Position numbers and translations under genes: made by a program | The notes under the pieces: generated by a model | Database searches by the model: none | Told to the model about the DNA's origin: nothing | What the model saw: only the letters and a program-made list of their open reading frames with translations | NCBI RefSeq assembly: GCF_014643915.1 | Contig: NZ_BMKE01000008.1 | Span: 56,786 to 120,785, forward strand | Direction of reading: 5' to 3' | DNA from: Oceanisphaera marina | GTDB lineage: Bacteria; Pseudomonadota; Gammaproteobacteria; Enterobacterales; Aeromonadaceae | DNA: 64,000 bases | In this document: positions 26,912 to 36,976 of the stretch, piece by piece | Layout: the number at the start of each line of letters is the position of its first letter | Position numbering within the stretch: the stretch's first letter is position 1

Positions 26912-29344
26912 GTGAATCAGCTTCCTATCGTCGAGGTGTTGCCGCAATTGCAGGCGGCGCTGTCGGCCTCCCAGATCATTATTGAAGCGCCGCCGGGGGC
27001 GGGTAAATCTACCTGGTTGCCGCTGTGGCTATTAAAGCAAAGCGAGATTGGCGGTCGTATTATCATGTTGGAGCCCCGGAGGCTGGCGGCACGCAGCATA
27101 GCGCAATATCTGGCGAGCCAGCTGGGAGAGCAACCCGGCGAGCAAATTGGCTATCGCATGCGCGGTGAAAATCGCGTTGGCAAGCACACGCGACTGGAAG
27201 TGGTCACCGAAGGGGTGCTCACCCGCATGCTGCAGGCAGATCCCGAGCTGGGCGGTATCGATTTACTGATCTTTGACGAGTTTCACGAACGCAGTCTGCA
27301 GGCGGATCTGGCGCTGGCCTTTGCCCTCGAATGCCAGGCACTGCGTGAAGATTTAAAAATCATCATCATGTCGGCCACACTGGAAGGGCTGGCGCTGGAC
27401 AGGCTGCTGCCAGAGGCGGTCAACATCAGCAGTGCCGGGCGCAGTTATCCGGTAGCGGTCAGTTATCAGCCCCGCAATCAGCACAGTCGGTTGGATGAAG
27501 CCATGGGGAGAGCCATGTTAACGGCGCTGGATCAGTACTCCGGCAGTGTGCTGGCGTTTTTGCCCGGCGAGCGAGAAATAAAGGCGACCCTGAACTGGCT
27601 GGCCAATAAAACCGATGCCGAGGTGGAACTCAGACCCTTGTATGGCCGTTTATCTCTCGCCGAGCAGCAAGCCGCCATAGCGCCCGCTGCCACCGGGCGG
27701 CGCAAGGTGGTACTGGCCACCAATGTGGCGGAAACCTCACTGACCATAGATGGCATCAGCATAGTGGTGGACTCGGGGCTGGAGCGACGCGCCGAATTTG
27801 AACCCCAGTCTGGCATTACCCGGTTGCATAGCCGGCAAATAGGCCAGGCATCGGCCACCCAACGCGCCGGCCGGGCCGGGCGTTTGCAACCAGGATCCTG
27901 TGTACGGCTCTGGAGCCAGGAGCAGCAAGAACGATTGTCTCCCCGGCGGCCTGCAGAAATCGAACAAAGTGACCTGGCCGGTTTTGTGCTGGAGTGTGCC
28001 GCCTGGGGGGCCGAGCCAGAGCAGCTTCCGCTGCTGACCCGGCCCCCGGGCCCGTTATTGGCGGCGGCGCGCCATCAGCTGAACGAGCTGGGTTTGCTGG
28101 CGGGTGCACAGCTGACGCCCCTGGGGCGTAGGGTATGGAAATTGGGCTGCGAGCCCTGGTTGGGGCAGTTGTTGCTGAGTGCGCAAGACTGGCAACAACA
28201 AGGCCGTCGGGGGGCGCTGGCCGATGCTGTGTACCTGGTTGCCCTGCTGGAAGAGGGACGATGGGACTCGGGGCCCCTATCGGGGCAGATTCTGGCTCGA
28301 CAGCGCCAGCTGGCAACGGCGGCGCGGCGCTGGTTCACCCGTTTGAACGAAGCGGAAAGCCGCCCTGCGGGGCATTATTGCGGGCCGTTACTGGCCAATG
28401 CCCGGCCCGACTGGATAGGCTTACTGCGTCAGCAGAGCCGTTATGGCCTGGCGGGAGGCCTGAGTGCCGATCTGCCCCAGGCTAGTCCCTTGCAGGGGAA
28501 AGCCATGCTAGCGGTTGCCGCCCTTGGGCGTAACGAACAGGGTGTGTTTATTCAGGCGGCAGAGCCGGTGATCCTGGAGCAACTACAGGAATATGTGCCG
28601 GAACGCTTTAGCGACCGTGAGCAATTGCACTGGGATAACGATGCCAATCGAGTACGGGCCGAGCGGCAATGGTGTTTTGGCCAGCTGGTGTTGCAGCGCG
28701 CGCCCTTGCAGAATATCAGCCCGGAGCAAAAAGCCTCTTGCCTGTTGGCAGAAGTAAAGCGAAGGGGCTGGTCGGCCTTGCCGCTGGATGAAAATGCCCA
28801 GCAATACTGGCTTCGTTTGCAGCTGGCCGGTCAAAAACTGGCCGACAACGGCTTTGCGCCCTGTGACGAAAATGACTGGCTGGAGCAGGCGGAGCTGTGG
28901 TTGCTGCCTTATCTGACGGGGCTGGGGCGCTGGGACGAGTTGGCCAAGCTGAACTGGAGCGATATTTTAAAAAGCCGACTGGACTGGTCACAGCAACAAT
29001 TGCTGGATACCCTGCTACCCAGCACAGTGACTCTGGCCACTGGCAGTCGCGCGCGAATTCGCTATCGCATCGACGACGATCCGGTATTGCCGGTGCGCCT
29101 GCAGGAAATGTTTGGTCAGGCCACCGGACCCGAGCTGGCTCGCGGTCGAGTATCACTGGTCCTGGAGCTGTTATCGCCGGCGCGACGGCCACTACAAATT
29201 ACCCGAGATCTGGCCGCGTTTTGGGCGGGCTCTTATCAAGATGTAAAAAAAGAAATGCGGGGGCGCTATCCTAAGCACCATTGGCCTGACAGCCCAGCCA
29301 CCACGGCGCCAACCCGGCACACCAAGAGGCATATAAAGCACTGA
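26912..29344 (+). CDS. hrpB: ATP-dependent RNA helicase HrpB (DEAH/RHA family)
   Basis: Large DExH helicase of unknown cellular substrate. The GTG at 26912 gives 810 residues (E. coli 809) and the family N-terminus (QLPIVEVLPQLQAAL). An upstream in-frame extension to 26489 overlaps the divergent GGDEF-EAL gene and is not credible. Visible motifs are Walker A APPGAGKST (K32), DEFHERS (motif II), MSATLE (III), NVAETSLTI (V) and QRAGRAGR (VI), then the HrpB-specific C-terminal domain ending GRYPKHHWPDSPATTAPTRH. The stop is two bases before mrcB, so hrpB and mrcB are co-transcribed as in E. coli. Confidence 0.96.
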   Translation: MNQLPIVEVLPQLQAALSASQIIIEAPPGAGKSTWLPLWLLKQSEIGGRIIMLEPRRLAARSIAQYLASQLGEQPGEQIGYRMRGENRVGKHTRLEVVTEGVLTRMLQADPELGGIDLLIFDEFHERSLQADLALAFALECQALREDLKIIIMSATLEGLALDRLLPEAVNISSAGRSYPVAVSYQPRNQHSRLDEAMGRAMLTALDQYSGSVLAFLPGEREIKATLNWLANKTDAEVELRPLYGRLSLAEQQAAIAPAATGRRKVVLATNVAETSLTIDGISIVVDSGLERRAEFEPQSGITRLHSRQIGQASATQRAGRAGRLQPGSCVRLWSQEQQERLSPRRPAEIEQSDLAGFVLECAAWGAEPEQLPLLTRPPGPLLAAARHQLNELGLLAGAQLTPLGRRVWKLGCEPWLGQLLLSAQDWQQQGRRGALADAVYLVALLEEGRWDSGPLSGQILARQRQLATAARRWFTRLNEAESRPAGHYCGPLLANARPDWIGLLRQQSRYGLAGGLSADLPQASPLQGKAMLAVAALGRNEQGVFIQAAEPVILEQLQEYVPERFSDREQLHWDNDANRVRAERQWCFGQLVLQRAPLQNISPEQKASCLLAEVKRRGWSALPLDENAQQYWLRLQLAGQKLADNGFAPCDENDWLEQAELWLLPYLTGLGRWDELAKLNWSDILKSRLDWSQQQLLDTLLPSTVTLATGSRARIRYRIDDDPVLPVRLQEMFGQATGPELARGRVSLVLELLSPARRPLQITRDLAAFWAGSYQDVKKEMRGRYPKHHWPDSPATTAPTRHTKRHIKH

Positions 29345-29346
29345 TT

Positions 29347-31680
29347 ATGGCAAAACAGACCCGAACCAGAAAACCGAAGAGAAAGCCCGTGAAGTCGCCC
29401 CGCAAATGGTGGGGCCTGCTGCTTAAGTTATCACTGGTATTTGCCGTGTTGATGGGCATTTTTGGTATCTACCTGGACAGTCAGGTAAGAGAACGCTTTG
29501 AAGGCCAGAAATGGGCCCTGCCGGCGCTGGTATACAGTCGGCCACTGGAGCTGTTTCCTGACCAGAAGCTTTCCCATGGGCAAATGTTGCGTGAGCTGCA
29601 GTTGCTGAATTATCGCAAGGTCGCCAGCCCCAGTCGCCCGGGCGAGTATTCGGCGACCAATAATCGTATCGAAATCCACCGTCGTAGTTTTAACTTCTCC
29701 GATGGTGCCGAGCCGGCGCGTCAGATCTTGCTGACTTTTTCCGGGCAGCGGCTGCAGCGTATGCAGAATCCGAGCAATGGCCGGGAGCTGGGCTATGCGC
29801 GCATGGATCCGGTGCTGCTGGATAGACTGAACGTGGAAAAACGCGAAGATCGTTTGCTGGTGCGTCTGGATCAGGTACCCGAACTGCTTAAAACCGCACT
29901 GATCACCGTAGAAGACAGAGACTTTTACGAGCACGACGGTGTATCGCCACTGGCGATACTGCGTGCCCTGGTGGTCAATATCAAAGCCGGGCGCACCGTA
30001 CAGGGGGGGAGCACCCTGACTCAGCAGCTGGCAAAAAACTTCTTTTTGACCCAGGACCGCAGCCTGTGGCGTAAGGTCCAGGAAGCCTACATGGCACTGA
30101 TCATCGATTTTCGTTACGAAAAAGACGAGATTCTGGAAGCCTACCTCAACGAAGTCTACCTGGGGCAGAACGGGGGGCAGGGAGTCTATGGTTTTGGGCT
30201 GGCCAGTTATTTCTATTTCGGCTTGCCCCTGAACGAGCTGACCCCGGATCAGATGGCCCTTATGGTGGCACTGGTGAAGGGACCTTCTTATTACGACCCT
30301 TGGCGTAACAGCGAGCGTGCCCGTGACCGACGCGATCTGGTGCTGCGCCTGCTGGCCAACGATGGCCATATCGATCGTGAAACCTACGAGCGATCCAGCA
30401 ATGCGCCTTTGCAGTTGATTGAGCGGGGGCGAATGGGCTACGGCCGCACGCCGGCCTTTATGGGCCTGTTGCGCCAGGAGCTGCAAGAGCGCTTTGGTGG
30501 CGAATTTCTGCGCCAGAATGGCCTCAAGATTTTCAGTAGCCTGGACCCCATTGCCCAGCACAGCGCCGAGCAGGCGATCATAGAGCAGGTCAAACAGCTG
30601 AGAGCCAACACCAAAAAATCTGATCTGGAAGCGGCCATGGTGGTGACCAACTGGCGCAAGGGCGAGGTCAGTGCCGTGGTTGGTGGTGCCGACCCCAGTT
30701 TTGCCGGGTTTAACCGCGCCCTGGCGGCCCGTCGCCCCATTGGCTCGCTGATCAAGCCGCCGGTATATGCCGAAGCCCTGGCCAGTGGCTTTACCCTGGG
30801 CAGTGCCATCAAGGATGAACCCATCAGCCTGCGCAGTGCCGGTGGCCAGGTGTGGCGACCCAATAACTACGATCGCAAGTTTCGTGGCCAGGTCATGCTG
30901 GTAGATGCCCTGGCCAAGTCCCTGAACGTGCCGACCGTAAACCTGGGCATGGCGGTGGGGCTGGACAAGGTAATCGAAGGTCTCAAGCGCATGGGGGTGA
31001 AACAGCCTATTCCGGCCTATCCGTCCTTGATGCTGGGAACCCTGGAGCTGACGCCACTGGAAGTAAATCAGCTCTATTTGACCCTGGCCAACCAGGGGCT
31101 TTACCAGCCACTGACCTCGATTCGTGCCATTCAGGACGACCAGGGCGAGCTGCTGTATCAGCATAATGCCAAGGCGACCCAGGTACTGGATCCCGATGCG
31201 GGTTATCTGGCGTTGTATGCCATGACTCGGGTGGTGGGGGGCGGGACGGCCGCCCATCTGGCGGCGCGTTTTCCCAACCGGGTAATGGCGGGGAAAACCG
31301 GTACCACCAACGATTTGCGCGATGCCTGGTACGCAGGCCTGGACAACGAAGAGCTGGCCAGCGTCTGGGTTGGCCGTGACGACAATGGTGTGACCGGCCT
31401 GACCGGCGCCAGCGGTGCCCTGCGGGTGTATAGCCGTTATCTGGATAGCCGTGGTGTCGACTCTTTGGAGCTGAATGCGCCTGCGGGCATCGAACAGGTG
31501 AACTTTGCCTACAGCGACGGCATGCCTGCCGACCCGCGTTGTGAACAAACCCGTTTGCTGCCAGCCAAGTCTTCGGGTATGACGAGCATCCGGGAATGTC
31601 AGCCCAGTACGCCTTCGCTCCCCGCCGCCGGTGAGCAGATCGGCGACTGGTTAAAGGATATCTTTAACTTTGCTCGATAA
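29347..31680 (+). CDS. mrcB: Penicillin-binding protein 1B (bifunctional transglycosylase/transpeptidase)
   Basis: Polymerises and cross-links peptidoglycan at the inner membrane. It has 777 residues: a basic cytoplasmic tail, a transmembrane helix near residues 22-42, a UB2H-like region, the glycosyltransferase domain with catalytic E189 in EDRDFYEHDG and the GGSTLTQQLAKNFF block, and the transpeptidase domain with SxxK at S467 (GSLIK), SxN at S525 (SLN) and KTG at 650-652. All active-site motifs are intact. The ATG lies two bases after the hrpB stop, and a long terminator follows. Confidence 0.98.
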   Translation: MAKQTRTRKPKRKPVKSPRKWWGLLLKLSLVFAVLMGIFGIYLDSQVRERFEGQKWALPALVYSRPLELFPDQKLSHGQMLRELQLLNYRKVASPSRPGEYSATNNRIEIHRRSFNFSDGAEPARQILLTFSGQRLQRMQNPSNGRELGYARMDPVLLDRLNVEKREDRLLVRLDQVPELLKTALITVEDRDFYEHDGVSPLAILRALVVNIKAGRTVQGGSTLTQQLAKNFFLTQDRSLWRKVQEAYMALIIDFRYEKDEILEAYLNEVYLGQNGGQGVYGFGLASYFYFGLPLNELTPDQMALMVALVKGPSYYDPWRNSERARDRRDLVLRLLANDGHIDRETYERSSNAPLQLIERGRMGYGRTPAFMGLLRQELQERFGGEFLRQNGLKIFSSLDPIAQHSAEQAIIEQVKQLRANTKKSDLEAAMVVTNWRKGEVSAVVGGADPSFAGFNRALAARRPIGSLIKPPVYAEALASGFTLGSAIKDEPISLRSAGGQVWRPNNYDRKFRGQVMLVDALAKSLNVPTVNLGMAVGLDKVIEGLKRMGVKQPIPAYPSLMLGTLELTPLEVNQLYLTLANQGLYQPLTSIRAIQDDQGELLYQHNAKATQVLDPDAGYLALYAMTRVVGGGTAAHLAARFPNRVMAGKTGTTNDLRDAWYAGLDNEELASVWVGRDDNGVTGLTGASGALRVYSRYLDSRGVDSLELNAPAGIEQVNFAYSDGMPADPRCEQTRLLPAKSSGMTSIRECQPSTPSLPAAGEQIGDWLKDIFNFAR

Positions 31681-31728
31681 TTGACCGCAATGCCGAGTGC
31701 CAGGTAACAGAGGCCCGGCTGGCAACCC

Positions 31729-31769
31729 AAAACAGGCATCCTGACGAACGTCGGGGTGCCTGTTTTTTT
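31729..31769 (+). terminator. Terminator of hrpB-mrcB
   Basis: Seventeen-pair stem (31729-31745 with 31750-31766, a few G-T pairs), GAAC loop, T-run through 31769. Confidence 0.93.
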
Positions 31770-31924
31770 ATGCTTCGATGCTTGTGGGAGTCATTGCTTT
31801 TGAAGATCTTTTTATCGTTCTGCGCTTGGCACTAGTCGTTATCTTTAGCTGGCGGTTTAAAGCCGACCGCTGAAGGTGACGTATTTCGTATATGCTCAAT
31901 AGTATGGAAATGGAGGAACTGCTG

Positions 31925-32362
31925 ATGTTTTCTTTTCACCATGTCACCTTGAGTGTGCGCGATTTATCGGTTTCGGAACGCTTTTACAAAGGACTGGGAT
32001 TTGAATCCGTGTATCGCTGGCAGGACGAGGCAGCTCAGTTACAAATTTGTCATTTACGGTTGGGCCAGGCATTGCTGGAGCTGTACTGCTTTCGCCCGCA
32101 GGATGAAACCGAGGAATTGACGGCTTTACCGCCCTGGGCCAGCGGGTTGCGTCTGGGATTAAGGCACTTTGCCTTGCAGGTCAGTGATTTGGATGAAGCA
32201 CTGAGCGCCTTGCACGGTGCCGGCATCTTGGCAGAGAAACCATCGGTTGTGAGTGGGCAAACCTGCTCGCGCTACGTATTTATTGTCGATCCCGATGGTA
32301 ACAGCGTGGAGCTGCTTGAAGAGCCGCTGGTGGAGATACAGCGGCCCGAATCGGCGGGTTAG
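31925..32362 (+). CDS. VOC superfamily (glyoxalase/bleomycin-resistance type) protein
   Basis: A 145-residue protein with two beta-alpha-beta-beta-beta modules typical of the vicinal oxygen chelate fold: [20 protein letters not shown] at the N-terminus and [14 protein letters not shown] in the second half, ending [14 protein letters not shown]. Histidines of FHH and RHF and the glutamate of VELLE are candidate metal ligands. The ATG at 31925 has an ideal GGAGG site eight bases upstream; earlier ATGs at 31892, 31904 and 31910 lack one. The substrate cannot be deduced. Its stop overlaps the convergent hemL stop by four bases. Confidence 0.85.
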   Translation: MFSFHHVTLSVRDLSVSERFYKGLGFESVYRWQDEAAQLQICHLRLGQALLELYCFRPQDETEELTALPPWASGLRLGLRHFALQVSDLDEALSALHGAGILAEKPSVVSGQTCSRYVFIVDPDGNSVELLEEPLVEIQRPESAG

Positions 32363-33645
32363 CCTTTCATGGTGGCGAACGCCTGGTCGGCGGCGGCCAA
32401 GGTGTGGGCAATTTCTTTTTCACCGTGTGCCAGTGACATAAAGCCGGCTTCGAAGGCACTCGGAGCCAGGTAAACACCCTGATCCAGCATCAGATGGAAG
32501 AAGCGCTTGAACGCATCCAGATCACAGCGCGTCACCTGCGCATAGCTGCTGATGTCTTTTTCATCGGTAAAGAAAAAGCCGAACATGGCACCCACCTGCG
32601 TGGTGGTAAACGGAATGCCGTGTTTGTCGGCTGCCGCCTGCAGGCCATCGACCAGCGCCTTGGTGCTTTGCTCCAGCTGGTCGTGTACGCCAGGCTCGCT
32701 AATGGCGTTCAGCGTGGCCAGACCCGCAGCCATCGCCACCGGGTTGCCCGACAAGGTACCTGCCTGGTAAACCGGACCGGTAGGGGCCAGATGCTCCATC
32801 ACATCGCGACGGCCACCAAAGGCACCGACCGGCATGCCGCCACCGATGATTTTACCAAGGGTGGTCAAATCCGGCGTTACACCAAAACGTTGCTGGGCGC
32901 CGCCCAATGCCACACGGAAACCACACATCACTTCATCAAAAATCAGCAGGGCGCCGTATTGATCGCAGATGGCACGCAGCCCTTCCAGAAAACCGGGGGC
33001 CGGTGGAATGCAGTTCATGTTGCCGGCAATGGGCTCGACTATGATGCAGGCAATCTCATCGGGTGCGGCGGCAAAGGCGGCTTTTACCGACTCCAGATCG
33101 TTGAAGGTGGCGGTCAGGGTATGCTTGGCAAAATCGGCCGGCACACCCGGGGAGTTGGGCTGACCCAGAGTCAGTGCCCCTGAGCCGGCTTTCACCAGCA
33201 GGCAATCGGCATGGCCGTGGTAGCAGCCTTCAAACTTAAGAATTTTGTCACGGTGAGTAAAACCACGAGCCAGGCGAATGGCGCTCATGGTGGCTTCGGT
33301 GCCCGAGTTGACCATACGCACCTGTTCCATGGACGGCACCAGCTGATTCACCTTTTCGGCCATGGTCACTTCTACCCCAGTTGGGGCGCCAAAACTCAAG
33401 CCACGATCGACCGCTTCAATCACGGCGTCGCGCACTACCTTGGCATTATGGCCCAGGATCATCGGGCCCCAGGAGCCAATGTAATCGACATAAGACTGGC
33501 CATCGGCATCAAAAATATAAGCTCCATCGGCGCGCTCGATAAAGCGCGGCGTACCACCCACCCCATTAAAGGCGCGTACCGGAGAGTTGACGCCACCGGG
33601 AATAACGCGGCGGGCCTGGGTAAATAAATCGTCAGACTTGGACAT
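32359..33645 (-). CDS. hemL: Glutamate-1-semialdehyde 2,1-aminomutase
   Basis: PLP enzyme that makes 5-aminolevulinate, the entry to haem and sirohaem synthesis by the C5 route. It has 428 residues (E. coli 426). The Schiff-base lysine falls at K265 in [17 protein letters not shown], the same number as in E. coli; GCYHGHADC and the NSGTEA loop are also conserved. An AAGGA site precedes the ATG. It is convergent with the VOC gene and divergent from the DUF6776-type gene. Confidence 0.98.
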   Translation of the reverse strand: MSKSDDLFTQARRVIPGGVNSPVRAFNGVGGTPRFIERADGAYIFDADGQSYVDYIGSWGPMILGHNAKVVRDAVIEAVDRGLSFGAPTGVEVTMAEKVNQLVPSMEQVRMVNSGTEATMSAIRLARGFTHRDKILKFEGCYHGHADCLLVKAGSGALTLGQPNSPGVPADFAKHTLTATFNDLESVKAAFAAAPDEIACIIVEPIAGNMNCIPPAPGFLEGLRAICDQYGALLIFDEVMCGFRVALGGAQQRFGVTPDLTTLGKIIGGGMPVGAFGGRRDVMEHLAPTGPVYQAGTLSGNPVAMAAGLATLNAISEPGVHDQLEQSTKALVDGLQAAADKHGIPFTTTQVGAMFGFFFTDEKDISSYAQVTRCDLDAFKRFFHLMLDQGVYLAPSAFEAGFMSLAHGEKEIAHTLAAADQAFATMKG

Positions 33646-33815
33646 GTGAGCATCCTTTAAATTGGGTCAGTGGCAGCCTGTGCTGCCAAGGTGGCCAGAC
33701 TATAGCAAAAACCAGACCGAGCTTGAATGCTGGCTTTGTTGCGAAGGAGGAATGTTGCTGGCGCACAACGGATGGCTTTGGCACAATTCGCCGCCATGGC
33801 TAACCGGAGTTTATT

Positions 33816-34451
33816 ATGACGTCGCCGTTCGACCGCCGTTTAATGGTATTATCGATAATCAGTATCCTGTTGCTGGTGGCTAGCGGCTACCTGGGGCTGG
33901 GTTATCACGAGCAGACTCGATTACTGGAGCAACACCGGCTGCAGGCCGAGCGTTATCAGCAAGAGTTACTGACGCAACGCATCGACTTGCAAACGCTGCT
34001 GAGTGCCGAGAGTAGCCAGATTGCGCAGTTGGAGCAGCAGGCGCGACAACTGGCCGAGCAGGCCCAGCAACTGGCGCTATATCGCCAGGTGCTGGCACCG
34101 GATGGTGGGGCCGAGTTGCTGCTGGCGCAGGAAGATATTATTCCCCTGGCCGAGCCCGGTCTGTTTGCCTATCGTCTGGTGCTGCTGCAACCCACCCAGC
34201 TTAGCCACCGAATTACCGGGCAGGCACGGCTGAAGGTGCGGGCGTTGCAAGCTGGCCAACCCGTGATACTCACCGACGAGATGCTGGGTGTGGCGCCGGT
34301 GACCCTGGATTTTCGGCACTTTCAGGTCCTCTCGGGGCAACTGCGCTTGCCCGCCGATAGCCAGGCTCAGACCCTGGAATTACAGCTAACATTGAATAAC
34401 AAGGCTTCTCGAACCTTAAGCCTCAACTGGCCGGTTTCGGACAATACTTGA
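33816..34451 (+). CDS. DUF6776-type membrane-anchored coiled-coil protein
   Basis: A 211-residue protein of unknown function. One transmembrane helix spans about residues 10-27 (VLSIISILLLVASGYLGL), followed by a glutamine-rich coiled coil to about residue 90 and a beta-rich C-terminal domain (RLVLLQPTQLSHRITGQ, then LDFRHFQVLSGQL). I recognise this as the DUF6776-like family found near erpA in pseudomonads, from memory and with moderate certainty. A CGGAG site precedes the ATG. The gap to erpA is 55 bases. Confidence 0.75.
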   Translation: MTSPFDRRLMVLSIISILLLVASGYLGLGYHEQTRLLEQHRLQAERYQQELLTQRIDLQTLLSAESSQIAQLEQQARQLAEQAQQLALYRQVLAPDGGAELLLAQEDIIPLAEPGLFAYRLVLLQPTQLSHRITGQARLKVRALQAGQPVILTDEMLGVAPVTLDFRHFQVLSGQLRLPADSQAQTLELQLTLNNKASRTLSLNWPVSDNT

Positions 34452-34506
34452 ACTGTTTACTCGGGTATTAGATAATTTTGCTCGATAACTAAACCAAGAG
34501 GTAGTG

Positions 34507-34851
34507 ATGAGCGATGCAATTCCTTTGCCGATCCAGATGAGCGATGCGGCAGCCAACAAGATTCAGGCCTTGATCAGCGAAGAAGAAAACCCAGAGCTGC
34601 GCCTGCGGGTCTACATTACCGGCGGCGGCTGTTCCGGTTTTCAGTATGGTTTTACCTTTGACGAGAAAACCAATGACGGCGATACCGTGATTGAAAAGAA
34701 CGGGGTGATCATGGTGGTCGACAGCATGAGCCTGCAGTATCTGATTGGCGGCACCGTCGATTATATCGATGGTCTGGAAGGCTCCCGTTTTCTGGTGACC
34801 AACCCCAATGCGACCAGCACCTGTGGTTGTGGTTCTTCTTTTAGCGTGTAA
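34507..34851 (+). CDS. erpA: Iron-sulfur cluster insertion protein ErpA
   Basis: A-type carrier delivering Fe-S clusters to apoproteins, including the isoprenoid enzymes IspG/IspH. The 114 residues equal E. coli ErpA, with ligands at C42 (GGGCSGF), C106 and C108 (TCGCGSSF). The ATG at 34507, not the preceding GTG, has the AGAGG site at good distance and gives [10 protein letters not shown]. It is followed after 19 bases by a glutaredoxin-like gene. The hemL-erpA neighbourhood is as in E. coli. Confidence 0.97.
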   Translation: MSDAIPLPIQMSDAAANKIQALISEEENPELRLRVYITGGGCSGFQYGFTFDEKTNDGDTVIEKNGVIMVVDSMSLQYLIGGTVDYIDGLEGSRFLVTNPNATSTCGCGSSFSV

Positions 34852-34870
34852 TTAACGAATAAGGCGGTGT

Positions 34871-35194
34871 ATGTCTTTATTTGACTGGATGAAAGGTGCC
34901 GAAGGCGAGCAATCTCCCGCTCCCGTGGTGGATTCCCAGCACAAGCTGGCCTTGTATCAAAGAGCCTGGTGCCCCTACTGTGACCGGGTGAAAGGAGTGA
35001 TTAACGAGCTGGATCTGGCCATTGCCGAGTGCGATACCAACCAGCCCGAGCACTTGCAGGCGTTAATGGCCGGCGGTGGTCAGCGTATGGTGCCTTGCCT
35101 GCGCATAGAGCAGGAGCCGGGACAATATTTCTGGCTGTATGAGTCTGCGGATATTATTGCTTATCTGCGCCAACACGCCGAGGCGTTGCGGTGA
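34871..35194 (+). CDS. Glutaredoxin-like protein with CPYC motif
   Basis: A 107-residue thioredoxin-fold protein with the dithiol active site CPYC (WCPYCDRVK) near residue 34, a cis-proline in MVPCL, and a C-terminal YESADIIAYL segment, the arrangement of glutaredoxins and glutathione-transferase N-domains. It is likely a glutathione-dependent oxidoreductase. It follows erpA by 19 bases, and its stop overlaps the GTG start of the HIT gene, so the three are probably co-transcribed. A link to Fe-S handling is inferred only from position. Confidence 0.88.
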   Translation: MSLFDWMKGAEGEQSPAPVVDSQHKLALYQRAWCPYCDRVKGVINELDLAIAECDTNQPEHLQALMAGGGQRMVPCLRIEQEPGQYFWLYESADIIAYLRQHAEALR

Positions 35195-35622
35195 GCAAGT
35201 TTCAGTTACACCCCCAGCTGGCCAGCGACACTGTCTTGTTGGGCGAGTTACCATTGAGCCTGGTGCTGCTGGCTAAAGACAGCCAGTACCCCTGGTTGAT
35301 CCTGGTGCCCAGGCAGGCCGGCATTCGCGAAATACATTGGCTGAGCGTGGAACAACAACAGCAGCTGATGCATGAGTCCTGTGCTGTGGCGCAATTGATG
35401 GAAACCGAGCTGGCAGCCGATAAAATCAATGTGGCGGCTCTGGGCAACATGGTGCCTCAGCTGCATCTGCATCATATTGCGCGGTTCACCACCGATGCCG
35501 CCTGGCCTGCTCCTGTCTGGGGCAAACTACCGGCACAAGCCTATGCTCAGCTAGGTGATGAAGTTGCCCTGTGGCGGCAGCGCCTGAGTGCCATTGACGG
35601 ATTTACTGCCGTCAGTGACTGA
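35191..35622 (+). CDS. HIT-family protein
   Basis: A 143-residue histidine-triad protein: LVPRQAGIREIHWLS in the first half and the triad QLHLHHIARF, in which glutamine replaces the first histidine as is common in the short proteobacterial HIT group, leaving the nucleophilic central histidine. HIT proteins hydrolyse nucleoside phosphoramidates or dinucleotides; the substrate here is unknown. The start is GTG, overlapping the preceding stop (GTGA) and implying coupled translation. Confidence 0.88.
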   Translation: MSKFQLHPQLASDTVLLGELPLSLVLLAKDSQYPWLILVPRQAGIREIHWLSVEQQQQLMHESCAVAQLMETELAADKINVAALGNMVPQLHLHHIARFTTDAAWPAPVWGKLPAQAYAQLGDEVALWRQRLSAIDGFTAVSD

Positions 35623-35692
35623 GGCTTTAAATGTAATAAAACCAGGCCTGCAGATGCGGGCGTGACCTCAAGTGTCCCCTCTGCGTTGTCAG

Positions 35693-36976
35693 TTAATTTT
35701 TCGCCAGCATAATGTCACTGACCTTGTTCAGTTGTGCCATCAGCTTGTTGGCCCTGGGCTTGAATTGGGCCAGCTCGTTGGGCGATAAAAACGCCGCCTG
35801 GGGCAAATCGACGCTTTTCGGATCTTTGTGCACGCCGTTAACCAGAAACTCGTAATGTAAATGTGGCCCGGTCACCCGACCTGTGGCGCCCACGGTACCG
35901 ATTTGTTGTTCCTGTTTTACCTTTTCCCCTTTATTCACCATCCGCTGGTGCAAGTGCAGATACTTGGTGAGGTAGGTGCCGTCGTGGCGGATCACCACAT
36001 AGTTGCCATTAAAGCGGCTAAATCCCGACTCCACTACCACACCACCGCCCGCCGCCAGCACCGGGGTGCCGGTGCGCGCGGCATAGTCTATGCCACGGTG
36101 CGGGCGTACTTGCCCGGTCACCGGATGGAGGCGGCGAGGGTTGAAGTTGGAGCTGATATGGGAAAAGTTGACCGGTGCCCGCAAGAAGCTTTTGCGCATG
36201 GCTCGGCCTTCAGGCGAGTAATAGTTGCCATCGCTATGGCGTACGGCTTTGTAGACCTTGCCCTGATTAATAAACTCGGCGGCCAGAATATGCCCGGTAT
36301 CGACCTTGATGCCGTCTTTATAACGCTGCTCATAGAGCACGGTGAAGCTGTCGTTGGCGTGAATATCGAGGCCAAAGTCCAGATCCCAGGCAAACATGCC
36401 GGCCAGATTCATGATCTGATTCGGTGTTAATCCGGCACTGACCCCGGCATTCCAGAAATTGGAGCTGACGGTTGCCTGGGCAAACTGGGTTCTGTGCTCC
36501 AGTTCGGCGCTCAATACCTGGCTTTTCAACCCTTGTGCGGTACTGCGAATCTCAAGGGTGCGGGCGGCGTCCAGCGGATAGCGTAAACCGGCAAATTCGC
36601 CTGAGTGGGTAAAAGAAAAGGTGATCTGCTTGCCGGGGTATATTTTTTGCAGCTCTTCGGCCGACTTGCCCAGCTGATCGATCTCGTGCAACAGGCTGGA
36701 AGGAAGGCCGTTGCGGGCAAAAATGGCCGACAGCGTATCGCCGTTACGAATGCTGACGATGCGATCACTGAGCGCAGGCTGTTCTTTGGCGATGGGCATA
36801 TCGTCCAGGGCCAGTTCCAGGGACTGGCGTTCACCCAGACTCAGACTCGTTGCCGGTTGCGAGCGACTGGCCAGTACAGTTTCTGACGGAGCCATAAACA
36901 GCATCCCTACCATGACACTCAGCAGGGAAATTGCCACTTTGTGTTTGCGAGGCAATAACTTGAAATGATTAATCAT
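35693..36976 (-). CDS. mepM: M23 murein DD-endopeptidase (MepM-like)
   Basis: Periplasmic endopeptidase that cuts peptide cross-links to let new peptidoglycan in. It has 427 residues: an N-terminal signal anchor (VAISLLSVMVGMLFMAP), a LysM-type segment (IRNGDTLSAIFARNGL), an OapA/CsdA-like middle region, and a C-terminal LytM/M23 domain with zinc ligands in PHRGIDYA (HxxxD, about residue 295) and GPHLHYEF (HxH, about 372). The active-site residues are complete. It is divergent from tyrS. No strong terminator is seen after it. Confidence 0.92.
   Translation of the reverse strand: MINHFKLLPRKHKVAISLLSVMVGMLFMAPSETVLASRSQPATSLSLGERQSLELALDDMPIAKEQPALSDRIVSIRNGDTLSAIFARNGLPSSLLHEIDQLGKSAEELQKIYPGKQITFSFTHSGEFAGLRYPLDAARTLEIRSTAQGLKSQVLSAELEHRTQFAQATVSSNFWNAGVSAGLTPNQIMNLAGMFAWDLDFGLDIHANDSFTVLYEQRYKDGIKVDTGHILAAEFINQGKVYKAVRHSDGNYYSPEGRAMRKSFLRAPVNFSHISSNFNPRRLHPVTGQVRPHRGIDYAARTGTPVLAAGGGVVVESGFSRFNGNYVVIRHDGTYLTKYLHLHQRMVNKGEKVKQEQQIGTVGATGRVTGPHLHYEFLVNGVHKDPKSVDLPQAAFLSPNELAQFKPRANKLMAQLNKVSDIMLAKN

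Noticed and set aside
29431-31548. 705-codon open frame antisense to mrcB
   Set aside because: Fully opposite an intact PBP1B with all active-site motifs; the product is low-complexity and without recognisable domains.
33662-33883. 73-codon frame upstream of the DUF6776-type gene
   Set aside because: Overlaps that gene out of frame and its codons look random.
35636-35665. Possible terminator between HIT gene and mepM
   Set aside because: Only a six-pair stem with a G-T pair, and the A-tract is displaced from it.
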